From NCBI GenBank assembly GCA_902766345.1, contig CACXDK010000009.1:1-5878 (forward strand): a stretch of DNA of 5,878 nucleotides. Direction: 5' to 3'. Shown here in pieces: positions 1-4,888 of the stretch (its first letter is position 1; every line of letters starts with the position of its first letter). The position numbers and the translations under genes are program-made. The notes beneath the pieces were generated by a model. It worked only from the letters and a program-made list of their open reading frames with translations, did not search any database and had not been told where the DNA came from. The stretch is from an uncultured Spirochaetaceae bacterium. GTDB taxonomy: Bacteria; Spirochaetota; Spirochaetia; Treponematales; Treponemataceae.

Positions 1-637
1 CACGCTGCTTGTTTACAATTTTCAATGCTGCATCGATTGTACCGATGGCAACGTTTGCTGCATCTGGAGTAGAAATGCTGATCTTTTCATCAGTACCCTG
101 TACACCTCTCAAGCCAAGAGCCTGTGCTGTCATTGTTCCTACGTATGCAGTTACACGCTGATCCATGTTTGCACCAATATGGAAAGTCATCTCCTGATTA
201 GAAACAGATTCACGAGCAAAACGTCCTGTAAGCATATTCATGCCGTTGAACTGTGCCTGTGAAGCGATGCGGTCTACTTCTGCTACAAGCTGAGATACCT
301 CAACCTGAATCTGCATACGATCCTCTTCTGTGTAGATACCGTTAGCAGACTGTATAGAAAGTTCACGCACACGCTGCAAGATATCTGTAGTTTCCTGCAA
401 ATATCCTTCTGTTGTCTGAATGAAAGAAATTCCGTTCTGTGTGTTGCGGTTAGCCTGATTCAAACCACGAATCTGAGCTCTCATTTTCTCAGAAACTGCA
501 AGACCAGAAGCATCGTCGCCAGCACGGTTAATCTTCATTCCAGAGCTGAGCTTTGAAATATTGCCCATCAATTCAGCATTGTTAAGTCCCAATGTGCGGT
601 TAGCAAACATTGAACTCATGTTGTGATTAATTACCAT
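1..637 (-). CDS. flaB: Periplasmic flagellin FlaB paralogue, 3' end cut off by the window edge
   Basis: This is a spirochaetal core flagellin, a subunit of the periplasmic flagellar filament. The ATG at 637-635 gives [20 protein letters not shown], the usual FlaB N-terminus, and the frame stays open for 212 codons to position 2, ending at KQR. Visible family landmarks are the D0/D1 helices with [20 protein letters not shown], the [19 protein letters not shown] stretch, [19 protein letters not shown] and the FlaB block HIGANMDQR. By comparison with the complete paralogue at 958-1818, about 72 residues are missing (the C-terminal D1/D0 helices). The central loop after LTGR differs from that paralogue: it reads [10 protein letters not shown] and is about 3 residues shorter. 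The start is supported by GGAGG at 651-647, 9 nt upstream of the ATG. Flagellin identity is very secure; which FlaB number (1, 2 or 3) it matches cannot be settled by eye. Confidence 0.97.
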   Translation of the reverse strand, partial: MVINHNMSSMFANRTLGLNNAELMGNISKLSSGMKINRAGDDASGLAVSEKMRAQIRGLNQANRNTQNGISFIQTTEGYLQETTDILQRVRELSIQSANGIYTEEDRMQIQVEVSQLVAEVDRIASQAQFNGMNMLTGRFARESVSNQEMTFHIGANMDQRVTAYVGTMTAQALGLRGVQGTDEKISISTPDAANVAIGTIDAALKIVNKQR

Positions 638-646
638 AATAAGTGT

Positions 647-651
647 CCTCC
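647..651 (-). promoter_or_regulatory. Shine-Dalgarno of the downstream flaB, overlapped by an ATGGA motif
   Basis: GGAGG lies 9 nt before the ATG at 637. It sits inside the minus-strand string CATGGAGGA (654-646), which also appears before the other flaB (1833-1825). The ATGGA part matches the ANGGA core bound by CsrA/RsmA proteins. That identity is inference. Confidence 0.75.
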
Positions 652-663
652 ATGTTCTATACA

Positions 664-680
664 TAAAGCATCATGCTTTA
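664..680 (-). repeat. Leader hairpin of the downstream flaB
   Basis: TAAAGCA and TGCTTTA form a perfect 7-bp inverted repeat around a 3-nt loop, ending about 12 nt upstream of the Shine-Dalgarno. It occupies the same place as the 1845-1866 hairpin in the other flaB leader, but its loop lacks GGA. Confidence 0.5.
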
Positions 681-696
681 CGCCTGTTTGTACGAG

Positions 697-724
697 CATT
701 TGCCGTTTTGCGCCCCGGCAGATG
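697..724 (-). repeat. GC-rich imperfect hairpin in the flaB leader
   Basis: On the minus strand CATC-TGCCG pairs with CGGCA-AATG: TGCCG/CGGCA is perfect, then one C/A mismatch, then three more pairs, around a 10-nt loop. It lies downstream of the weak sigma-28-like promoter and would be part of the transcribed leader if that promoter is real. Confidence 0.35.
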
Positions 725-733
725 TTTTAGACT

Positions 734-760
734 CTTACAGCAGGAATTGTTATTACTTTG
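734..760 (-). promoter_or_regulatory. Possible sigma-28 (FliA) promoter for the downstream flaB
   Basis: The minus strand reads CAAAGTAA, 11 nt, then GCTGTAAG. The FliA consensus is TAAAGTTT-N11-GCCGATAA, so spacing is right and AAAGT plus most of the -10 box agree, but several positions differ. Flagellin genes are the classic FliA targets. It would give a leader of about 90 nt. Weak call; the inverted repeat 748-771 overlaps the -35 side. Confidence 0.28.
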
Positions 761-771
761 ACATAATAACA
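748..771. repeat. AT-rich inverted repeat (8 bp, 8-nt loop)
   Basis: TGTTATTA (748-755) and TAATAACA (764-771) are perfect reverse complements. Because it overlaps the candidate sigma-28 -35 box, it could be an operator rather than an RNA structure. Function unknown. Confidence 0.4.
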
Positions 772-819
772 GTCTATACTGCTACAAACAGCATGAAGAA
801 AACTCTTTTCAAAGAACAA

Positions 820-841
820 TATTCCGTCTAAACACGGAATA
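820..841 (-). terminator. Possible second terminator behind the complete flaB
   Basis: TATTCCGT and ACGGAATA form a perfect 8-bp stem with a 6-nt loop. On the minus strand it is followed by a loosely U-rich stretch (TTGTTCTTT), so it could act as a weak intrinsic terminator or a processing barrier. There is no long uninterrupted U run. Confidence 0.4.
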
Positions 842-914
842 AAATGCTTTTGCAAAAACGGATTGAATATTAGAGAAGGGCGTTAGAAGTGCATTTTCAG
901 TCCGCGCAATAAGC

Positions 915-939
915 GTAAGGAGTCAAAAAGACCCCTTAC
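915..939 (-). terminator. Hairpin terminator or 3'-end stabiliser of the complete flaB
   Basis: On the minus strand GTAAGGGGTC and GACTCCTTAC pair over 10 bp (one G-U) around a TTTTT loop, starting about 18 nt after the flaB stop codon. Position and stability suit a 3' end. The downstream strand (GCTTATTGCG) lacks a U tract, so it may protect the mRNA end rather than terminate alone. Confidence 0.5.
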
Positions 940-957
940 ACCTATTATTATACTACA

Positions 958-1818
958 TTATCTCAACAAAGACAATACTGTCTGTGACTGAGAATTAGCC
1001 TGAGCCAGCATAGCTGTTCCAGCCTGAGTAAGAACCTGGTTCTTTGTGAACTCAACCATCTGAGCAGCCATATCTGTATCACGGATTCTTGATTCAGAAG
1101 CCTGAGTATTCTCAGCAGCTACGTTCAATCCTTCTACAGTCTTCTCGAGACGGTTCTGATAAGCACCAAGGTCTGCACGCTGCTTGTTGATTCTCTTGAG
1201 AGACTCATCAAGTGTGCCGATTGCGCGGTTGGCATCATCCGGTGTAGCAAGTGTCAAAATCTCTTCTGTTCCAACGTTGCGGATTCCGAGAGCAGCAGCT
1301 GTCATTGTACCGATGTAAACCTGTGTACGCTGATCCATGTTTGCACCAATGTGGAGCCACATAGAAGCTGTAACATTGTTTTCACCTGTTGGGCGAGCAT
1401 AGCGTCCTGTGAGCATGTTCAAGCCATTGAACTGAGCTGCAGATGCAATGCGGTCTACTTCAGCGATAAGTGAGCTTACTTCAACCTGAATCATTTCACG
1501 GTCTTCTTCTGTGTAGATACCGTTGCTTGACTGTACTGCGAGTTCGCGGATGCGCTGAACGATGTCTTCAGTTTCCTGGAGATATCCTTCTGTTGTCTGA
1601 ATGAAGCTGATTCCATCAGTTGCGTTTCTTGAAGCACGGTTGAGACCGCGGATCTGTGCACGCATTTTTTCTGAAACAGCAAGACCAGAAGCGTCGTCAC
1701 CAGCACGGTTGATCTTCATACCTGAAGAAAGTTTCTCCATATCCTTCTGAAGTGCTACGTTAGTTACTCCCAAAGAACGATTTGAGAACATTGCTGACAT
1801 GTTGTGGTTGATTACCAT
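958..1818 (-). CDS. flaB: Periplasmic flagellin FlaB (complete)
   Basis: This encodes a 286-aa FlaB core flagellin, the filament subunit of spirochaetal periplasmic flagella. At about 286 aa it is of normal FlaB length: D0/D1 helices at both ends with no large D2/D3 domain. Landmarks are [11 protein letters not shown] at the N-terminus, [20 protein letters not shown] (residues 36-55), QRIRELAVQ (88-96, the conserved D1 stretch that TLR5 recognises in exported flagellins), [13 protein letters not shown] (152-164) and a C-terminal D0 helix ending in QTVLSLLR. There is no signal peptide, as expected for a substrate of the flagellar type III export system. Compared with the paralogue at 1-637, the D1 helices are nearly the same while residues 142-153 and 180-200 diverge. 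GGAGG at 1830-1826, 7 nt before the ATG, fixes the start. The gene has its own long leader downstream of rdgB. Confidence 0.98.
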   Translation of the reverse strand: MVINHNMSAMFSNRSLGVTNVALQKDMEKLSSGMKINRAGDDASGLAVSEKMRAQIRGLNRASRNATDGISFIQTTEGYLQETEDIVQRIRELAVQSSNGIYTEEDREMIQVEVSSLIAEVDRIASAAQFNGLNMLTGRYARPTGENNVTASMWLHIGANMDQRTQVYIGTMTAAALGIRNVGTEEILTLATPDDANRAIGTLDESLKRINKQRADLGAYQNRLEKTVEGLNVAAENTQASESRIRDTDMAAQMVEFTKNQVLTQAGTAMLAQANSQSQTVLSLLR

Positions 1819-1825
1819 AATTTTT

Positions 1826-1830
1826 CCTCC
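1826..1830 (-). promoter_or_regulatory. Shine-Dalgarno of the complete flaB, overlapped by ATGGA and a small stem
   Basis: GGAGG sits 7 nt before the ATG. It lies in CATGGAGGA, the string also found before the other flaB. TTTCC (1837-1833) and GGAAA (1827-1823) on the minus strand could pair over 5 bp and place part of the Shine-Dalgarno in a small hairpin. The ATGGA matches the CsrA core motif; this is inference. Confidence 0.75.
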
Positions 1831-1844
1831 ATGGAAATGTTTTT

Positions 1845-1866
1845 AGGGCAAAATCCTTTTTACCCT
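1845..1866 (-). promoter_or_regulatory. Leader hairpin with AGGA loop, upstream of flaB Shine-Dalgarno
   Basis: On the minus strand AGGGTAAAA and TTTTGCCCT pair over 9 bp (one U-G wobble), presenting AGGA in a tetraloop closed by A-U, so that AAGGA (an ANGGA core) is displayed at the loop. It ends 14 nt before the Shine-Dalgarno. The stem is too far from any U tract to be a terminator. A CsrA-type binding hairpin is the most economical reading. Confidence 0.5.
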
Positions 1867-1868
1867 GT

Positions 1869-1919
1869 TTGTAAAAGATCACATCTGCATTACAAGGCTA
1901 CATCTGCAATCTTTTACAA
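1869..1919 (-). repeat. 11-bp inverted repeat enclosing two copies of a 9-mer in the flaB leader
   Basis: TTGTAAAAGAT (1869-1879) and ATCTTTTACAA (1909-1919) are perfect reverse complements. The 29-nt loop holds two direct copies of ACATCTGCA (1881-1889 and 1900-1908), 19 nt apart. The 8-mer GCAGATGT recurs in opposite orientation at 718-725, upstream of the other flaB. It could be a leader RNA structure or a regulator binding site. Confidence 0.45.
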
Positions 1920-1977
1920 TGAAATACCTGACCGTTATCTTCTTCGAAGTTGAGCAGCCATGGCTTTTCAATTTATA

Positions 1978-2005
1978 GTTTCGGATAAAATATCCATAAA
2001 CTTTA
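1978..2005 (-). promoter_or_regulatory. Possible sigma-28 (FliA) promoter for the complete flaB
   Basis: The minus strand has TAAAGTTT (2005-1998), an exact match to the FliA -35 box, then 12 nt, then TCCGAAAC (1985-1978), which shares CCGA with the -10 consensus GCCGATAA. The spacer is 1 nt longer than the usual 11. It lies between the rdgB stop and flaB and would give a leader of about 150 nt containing the hairpins at 1869-1919 and 1845-1866. Confidence 0.42.
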
Positions 2006-2015
2006 ATAAAATAAA

Positions 2016-2705
2016 TTACTTTTCTGAGAAATTCTTCAAAATACCTGTAATAATTCTTGTTGCTTTTCCTCTGTGCGAAATTAAATTTTTTTCATCAGCA
2101 GTCAATTCTGCCGCGGTTTTACCGTAAGAGGGCAGGAAGAACAGCGGATCATAGCCGAAACCGCCAGTCCCACGCTGTTCATTGACATTTTCTATTATAG
2201 TTCCCTCCATTGTTTCCTGTGCAATGACAAATCTGTCGTAGCCAAAATAGAAAACCATGGAACAGGTATAGTGGGCACTTCGAACTCCGTTTTTAAACAA
2301 ACCGAGTTTTTTATCTTTTTCAATGTCAACTCCCTTTGAAACAGCTTCGTTCAGCTGCTCAATAAGCATGCGGTTCTGCTCCGCCTGTGGAACTTTCTGA
2401 CCGTCTGGCTTTCCCTTCATGAAAAGAGGACCTGCATAGCGTGATGAATATATTCCTGGAGCACCGTCAAGTGCATCTACACAAATGCCGGAATCGTCTG
2501 CAATTACAGGACTGTGAACAATGTTCCACAGGGCTTTTGCCTTTATCATGCTGTTTTCATAAAATGTTGTGCCTGTTTCGTCAGGATCAAAATCAATGCC
2601 TTCATCTTTTGGAATGATAATTTTTATTGAAGAATCGGGCGTTTCAAGGATTTGTTTCATCTCCCTCTTTTTGTTTTCGTTGCCCGTAGCCAAATATAGT
2701 TTCAT
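2016..2705 (-). CDS. rdgB: RdgB/HAM1 family XTP/dITP pyrophosphatase
   Basis: This enzyme hydrolyses non-canonical purine nucleoside triphosphates (dITP, XTP) to the monophosphate and pyrophosphate in the cytoplasm, keeping deaminated bases out of DNA and RNA. The protein has 229 aa. Family motifs are clear: ATGNENKKREM (6-16, triphosphate binding), FYENSMIKAKA (48-58), ADDSGICVDALDGAPGIYSSRYAG (residues 69-92; DDSG holds the metal and catalytic acid), GGFGYDP (181-187) and SHRGKA (210-215). It is about 30 residues longer than E. coli RdgB (197 aa); the extra length lies mainly between residues 93 and 141. The start is firm because MKLYLATGN is the family N-terminus. That start lies 62 nt inside the end of the upstream gene, with only a distant AAGGA (14 nt) as ribosome binding site, suggesting translational coupling. 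No clear terminator follows it. Confidence 0.96.
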   Translation of the reverse strand: MKLYLATGNENKKREMKQILETPDSSIKIIIPKDEGIDFDPDETGTTFYENSMIKAKALWNIVHSPVIADDSGICVDALDGAPGIYSSRYAGPLFMKGKPDGQKVPQAEQNRMLIEQLNEAVSKGVDIEKDKKLGLFKNGVRSAHYTCSMVFYFGYDRFVIAQETMEGTIIENVNEQRGTGGFGYDPLFFLPSYGKTAAELTADEKNLISHRGKATRIITGILKNFSEK

Positions 2706-3675
2706 GGTTTATATCATAATCCTTCATTTTGATTGTGTCTATGTTTTTTTCTGCCGTAAGAAGCAGCCGCCTTATTTTTCTATCAGGAATATGAAGCACT
2801 TTTGAAAGGTCAATATTCGACGGAACTGCTTTAAATTTGCCAGCTTTAATTTGTTCTAGTCGGAGTTTCCAAATTTCTGTGTGACGTTCTTTGTTTTTTT
2901 CCAATTTATTTGCCAAATAAGAGTTTACCTCATTGTACTTTTTGATTTTTTCTGTCTGAATGCAATATTTCTGGTAAAAAATATACTGAGCATTCAGTGA
3001 TTCTATTAACTTTTCATGTTTTTCTATTTTTTTATCAATCTTTTCCTGTACTTCTTGTAAAAGTTTTGTAATGTCAGCGATACTCATCTTTGTTACTGAA
3101 CTTACTTTATGAATTATGTCAGCATCAACATAACAGCAGGCTTTTAACGTAAAGATAAGACATGCCGCTTTTCTAAGGTTTTCACGCATTTCTATTTTGC
3201 TCCATCGTATTCCTTTTTTTGCAACAAGATTATCTATAAAATCCTTGCAGCGCACGGTGTTTTCCGTAAGAGAAAGAGTGTTATAATCCTGACAGCATAC
3301 CAGTTCCTGTTCATGTGCACTGTAGTCGTATTCATGTTCTTCCTGTACCAGTGTGCTTATGCCGTTTAATACCTTATCCTGTAAATTTTTATTTGCAAGG
3401 CTTTTCAAAAATACATTCTTGCAATAATACATTGAGACCCTGCAATAGCTTGCAAATTTACCTTTACTTTCATCATATTGCAGAAAAACCTGTACAAGTT
3501 TTTTCTGAACCCACAGCAGAAATGAATGTAGTAAATCTTTGCTGAAACGAGACATCCCGAAATATTGAGGATTTTTATATATCAGAACGATTAACTGATT
3601 TTTTGCTTCATCAAGTGAAATTTCATTGTTTTTAAATCGTCTTTCAATATTTTCTAATTCATCTTCATCTAACAT
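2644..3675 (-). CDS. Hypothetical protein with sigma-factor-like features
   Basis: I do not recognise this 343-aa protein with certainty. Residues 64-92 (FLQYDESKGKFASYC, then KNVFLKS) resemble sigma-70 region 2, where FDP-S-KG-KF-STYA followed by a basic, aromatic helix contacts the -10 element. Residues 286-311 (IDLSKVLHIPDRKIRRLL) have the spacing of a helix-turn-helix, like region 4. Between them residues 205-275 are rich in K, E, I and L and are probably a coiled coil, which ordinary sigma factors lack. Nine cysteines is unusual for a cytoplasmic protein of this size. There is no signal peptide or membrane segment. The start has AGAGG (3689-3685) 9 nt upstream and a sigma-54 promoter just before it. 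The last 62 nt overlap rdgB, so the two form an operon. It could be a diverged sigma factor, an RNA polymerase-binding regulator or an unrelated helical protein. The coding call is secure; the function is inference. Confidence 0.85.
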   Translation of the reverse strand: MLDEDELENIERRFKNNEISLDEAKNQLIVLIYKNPQYFGMSRFSKDLLHSFLLWVQKKLVQVFLQYDESKGKFASYCRVSMYYCKNVFLKSLANKNLQDKVLNGISTLVQEEHEYDYSAHEQELVCCQDYNTLSLTENTVRCKDFIDNLVAKKGIRWSKIEMRENLRKAACLIFTLKACCYVDADIIHKVSSVTKMSIADITKLLQEVQEKIDKKIEKHEKLIESLNAQYIFYQKYCIQTEKIKKYNEVNSYLANKLEKNKERHTEIWKLRLEQIKAGKFKAVPSNIDLSKVLHIPDRKIRRLLLTAEKNIDTIKMKDYDINHETIFGYGQRKQKEGDETNP

Positions 3676-3704
3676 GTTGCATAACCTCTGATTTTATAGA
3701 TATC

Positions 3705-3721
3705 AGCAACTTACATGCCAG
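3705..3721 (-). promoter_or_regulatory. Sigma-54 (RpoN) -24/-12 promoter
   Basis: The minus strand reads C-TGGCATG-TAAG-TTGCT-GAT, matching the RpoN consensus YTGGCAYR-N4-TTGCW-NNW, with the invariant GG and GC separated by exactly 10 nt. Transcription would begin near 3694, leaving a leader of about 19 nt that still contains the AGAGG ribosome binding site (3689-3685) before the ATG at 3675. A TATAAA at 3697-3692 could be read as a sigma-70 -10 box, but its start site would fall on the ribosome binding site. Use of this promoter requires an AAA+ enhancer-binding activator encoded elsewhere. Confidence 0.78.
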
Positions 3722-3763
3722 AAAAATATGATGAATTTAGCTGGAAAATATGCAGAAAAGTTT

Positions 3764-3802
3764 ACTTTGTGTAAGAGTTTTTTATGCACTCTTACACAAA
3801 GT
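3764..3802 (-). terminator. Perfect 15-bp inverted repeat after the NrnA-like gene
   Basis: ACTTTGTGTAAGAGT (3764-3778) and ACTCTTACACAAAGT (3788-3802) pair perfectly around a 9-nt loop. It begins 6 nt after the stop codon at 3809, as a terminator would. On the minus strand the stem is followed by AAACTTTTCTG, a poor U tract. The repeat also sits roughly 70-108 nt upstream of the predicted sigma-54 start site, the range where enhancer-binding proteins often bind palindromes, so a DNA site is an alternative. Confidence 0.55.
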
Positions 3803-3808
3803 TGTTGG

Positions 3809-4792
3809 TTAAGGCATTATTCTTGAAAATTCTTTTACGATTGAAGGAATTAGCGTGTCTATTTTTCCGTCGGTGCTGGCTCCAGAAGCGTTTTTGTGTC
3901 CACCGCCACCAAATTTAGAAGCAACAATGCTTACGTCAATCTTGTCTTTTGAGCGGAACCCAATAGTGCAGCTGTGCTCTGTTTCCTGCCGTACAAATAC
4001 AACTGCTTCAACACCTTCTACTGAAAGCATCATTGTGTAAAGTGCGTCGCTGTCGCGTCCATCCTGCCCGTATTTTCTTGTATCTTCCTGAGTTTCATAA
4101 GTAATTACAAGCTTTCCGCTCAAATAGCGTTCTGCACGTGTAAGCATTATTCCCAAAAGTTTACGGGTGTTCCAGCCTTTTCCGCCAGTCATTTCCTGAT
4201 AAATTTCCCTTGGGCTTGTTCCTGCTTCTACAAGGCGTGCTACAGAATTGAAAACTTCTTTGTCCGATTCATTAAGGAACCTGAAAAAGCCTGTATCTGT
4301 CGCTGTGCCGAAAAACAGAGTTTGAGCTTCTTCTTTGTCTGGGGTTCCGACAATCTTTTCAAACAACTGCTGTACAATGCATGCTGCAGCAGGAGATGTT
4401 GAGTCTATAATGGAATTAGGACTTTCTACTGCTGTCTTGTGATGATCTATGATAAAGGTGTCAAAACCTTTTAAGTCTCCGTCAATTTCGCCAAGTCTTG
4501 AAACTTCAGAACAGTCAACAATAATCAAACCGCATTTTTTCTGTTCTTCAAGTGTCATAAAACTGATTTCCTGCTTGAAAAGCGGTGCGTATTTTTTAAT
4601 TTCCGTTCTTTTGAATGGACCTGCATTTAAAAGTCTGAAAGTCTTGTGCAGGTGAGTGAGGATGTAAGATATTCCTATGCTGCTGGCAATACAGTCTCCG
4701 TCTGGTTCTTTGTGTCCTGCAATAAGGAATGTTTCATGATTGTCTAAAAAATTTTTAAATGAATTAATTTGAATTTCAGAGATAATTTTCAT
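3809..4792 (-). CDS. nrnA: DHH/DHHA1 phosphoesterase, NrnA-like (nanoRNase / pAp phosphatase)
   Basis: This 327-aa protein belongs to the DHH family. NrnA-type members degrade 2-5 nt RNAs and dephosphorylate pAp to AMP using Mn2+ in the cytoplasm. Metal-binding motifs appear in order: HKEPDGD (27-33), VDCSE with D93, IDHHKTA with D116-H117-H118, and ATDTGFFRF with D166. The C-terminal DHHA1 substrate-binding domain carries FGGGGHKNASG (294-304). Length agrees with NrnA (about 310-330 aa). A cyclic-dinucleotide phosphodiesterase of the small DHH type is possible, since such proteins share these motifs, but there are no GGDEF, PAS or membrane segments. The start has AAAGG (4805-4801) 8 nt upstream. 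An intrinsic terminator lies just ahead of it, so its transcription is puzzling. The following gene has its own sigma-54 promoter. Confidence 0.9.
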   Translation of the reverse strand: MKIISEIQINSFKNFLDNHETFLIAGHKEPDGDCIASSIGISYILTHLHKTFRLLNAGPFKRTEIKKYAPLFKQEISFMTLEEQKKCGLIIVDCSEVSRLGEIDGDLKGFDTFIIDHHKTAVESPNSIIDSTSPAAACIVQQLFEKIVGTPDKEEAQTLFFGTATDTGFFRFLNESDKEVFNSVARLVEAGTSPREIYQEMTGGKGWNTRKLLGIMLTRAERYLSGKLVITYETQEDTRKYGQDGRDSDALYTMMLSVEGVEAVVFVRQETEHSCTIGFRSKDKIDVSIVASKFGGGGHKNASGASTDGKIDTLIPSIVKEFSRIMP

Positions 4793-4822
4793 TTGAAAAT
4801 CCTTTATAAATAAAATTTGAAG

Positions 4823-4864
4823 AAAAAAAAAGGCATGGAATGTATCAATTCCCTGCCTTTTTTT
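4823..4864 (-). terminator. Intrinsic terminator behind the small exported protein
   Basis: GGCA (4832-4835) pairs with TGCC (4854-4857), and after one mismatch GGAAT (4837-4841) pairs with ATTCC (4848-4852), around a 6-nt loop. The flanking A9 (4823-4831) and T7 (4858-4864) tracts can extend the stem and supply a U9 tail to minus-strand transcripts. It is symmetric, so it could also stop plus-strand transcription. This is the clearest intrinsic terminator in the window. Confidence 0.9.
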
Positions 4865-4888
4865 ATTGTAAGTTATTGATTATTTAAC

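Larger units (their letters stand above)
638..957. other. 320-nt intergenic region between the two flagellin genes
   Basis: No convincing gene lies here on either strand. The stretch is dense in inverted repeats. From the minus-strand reading these are a hairpin just after the upstream flaB stop (939-915), a second one at 841-820, an AT-rich one at 771-748 overlapping a weak sigma-28-like promoter, a GC-rich imperfect one at 724-697, and a small one at 680-664 just before the ribosome binding site. The layout suggests a 3' end for the upstream flaB mRNA plus a separate promoter and structured leader for the downstream flaB. Confidence 0.7.

Noticed and set aside
848..857. Palindrome TTTTGCAAAA between the flagellin genes
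   Set aside because: Low-complexity AT-rich palindrome expected by chance in such DNA.
1491..1706. Minus-strand 71-codon ORF inside flaB
   Set aside because: Out-of-frame reading of the conserved flagellin D1 region with no independent start signal.
1881..1908. Two ACATCTGCA copies as a CRISPR or satellite-like repeat
   Set aside because: Only two short copies, no spacer series and no cas genes nearby.
1956..1965. 10-bp palindrome AGCCATGGCT upstream of flaB
   Set aside because: Short and self-complementary without a loop; no partner copies or promoter relation that would make it more than chance.
2569..2805. Plus-strand ORF of 78 codons across the rdgB start
   Set aside because: It lies opposite two well-supported minus-strand genes, has no ribosome binding site of note and encodes a low-complexity hydrophobic peptide; a shadow of the real genes.
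3692..3721. Sigma-70 promoter with TATAAA at 3697-3692
   Set aside because: The best -35 is poor with an 18-nt spacer, and the start site would fall on the ribosome binding site; the sigma-54 reading explains the sequence better.
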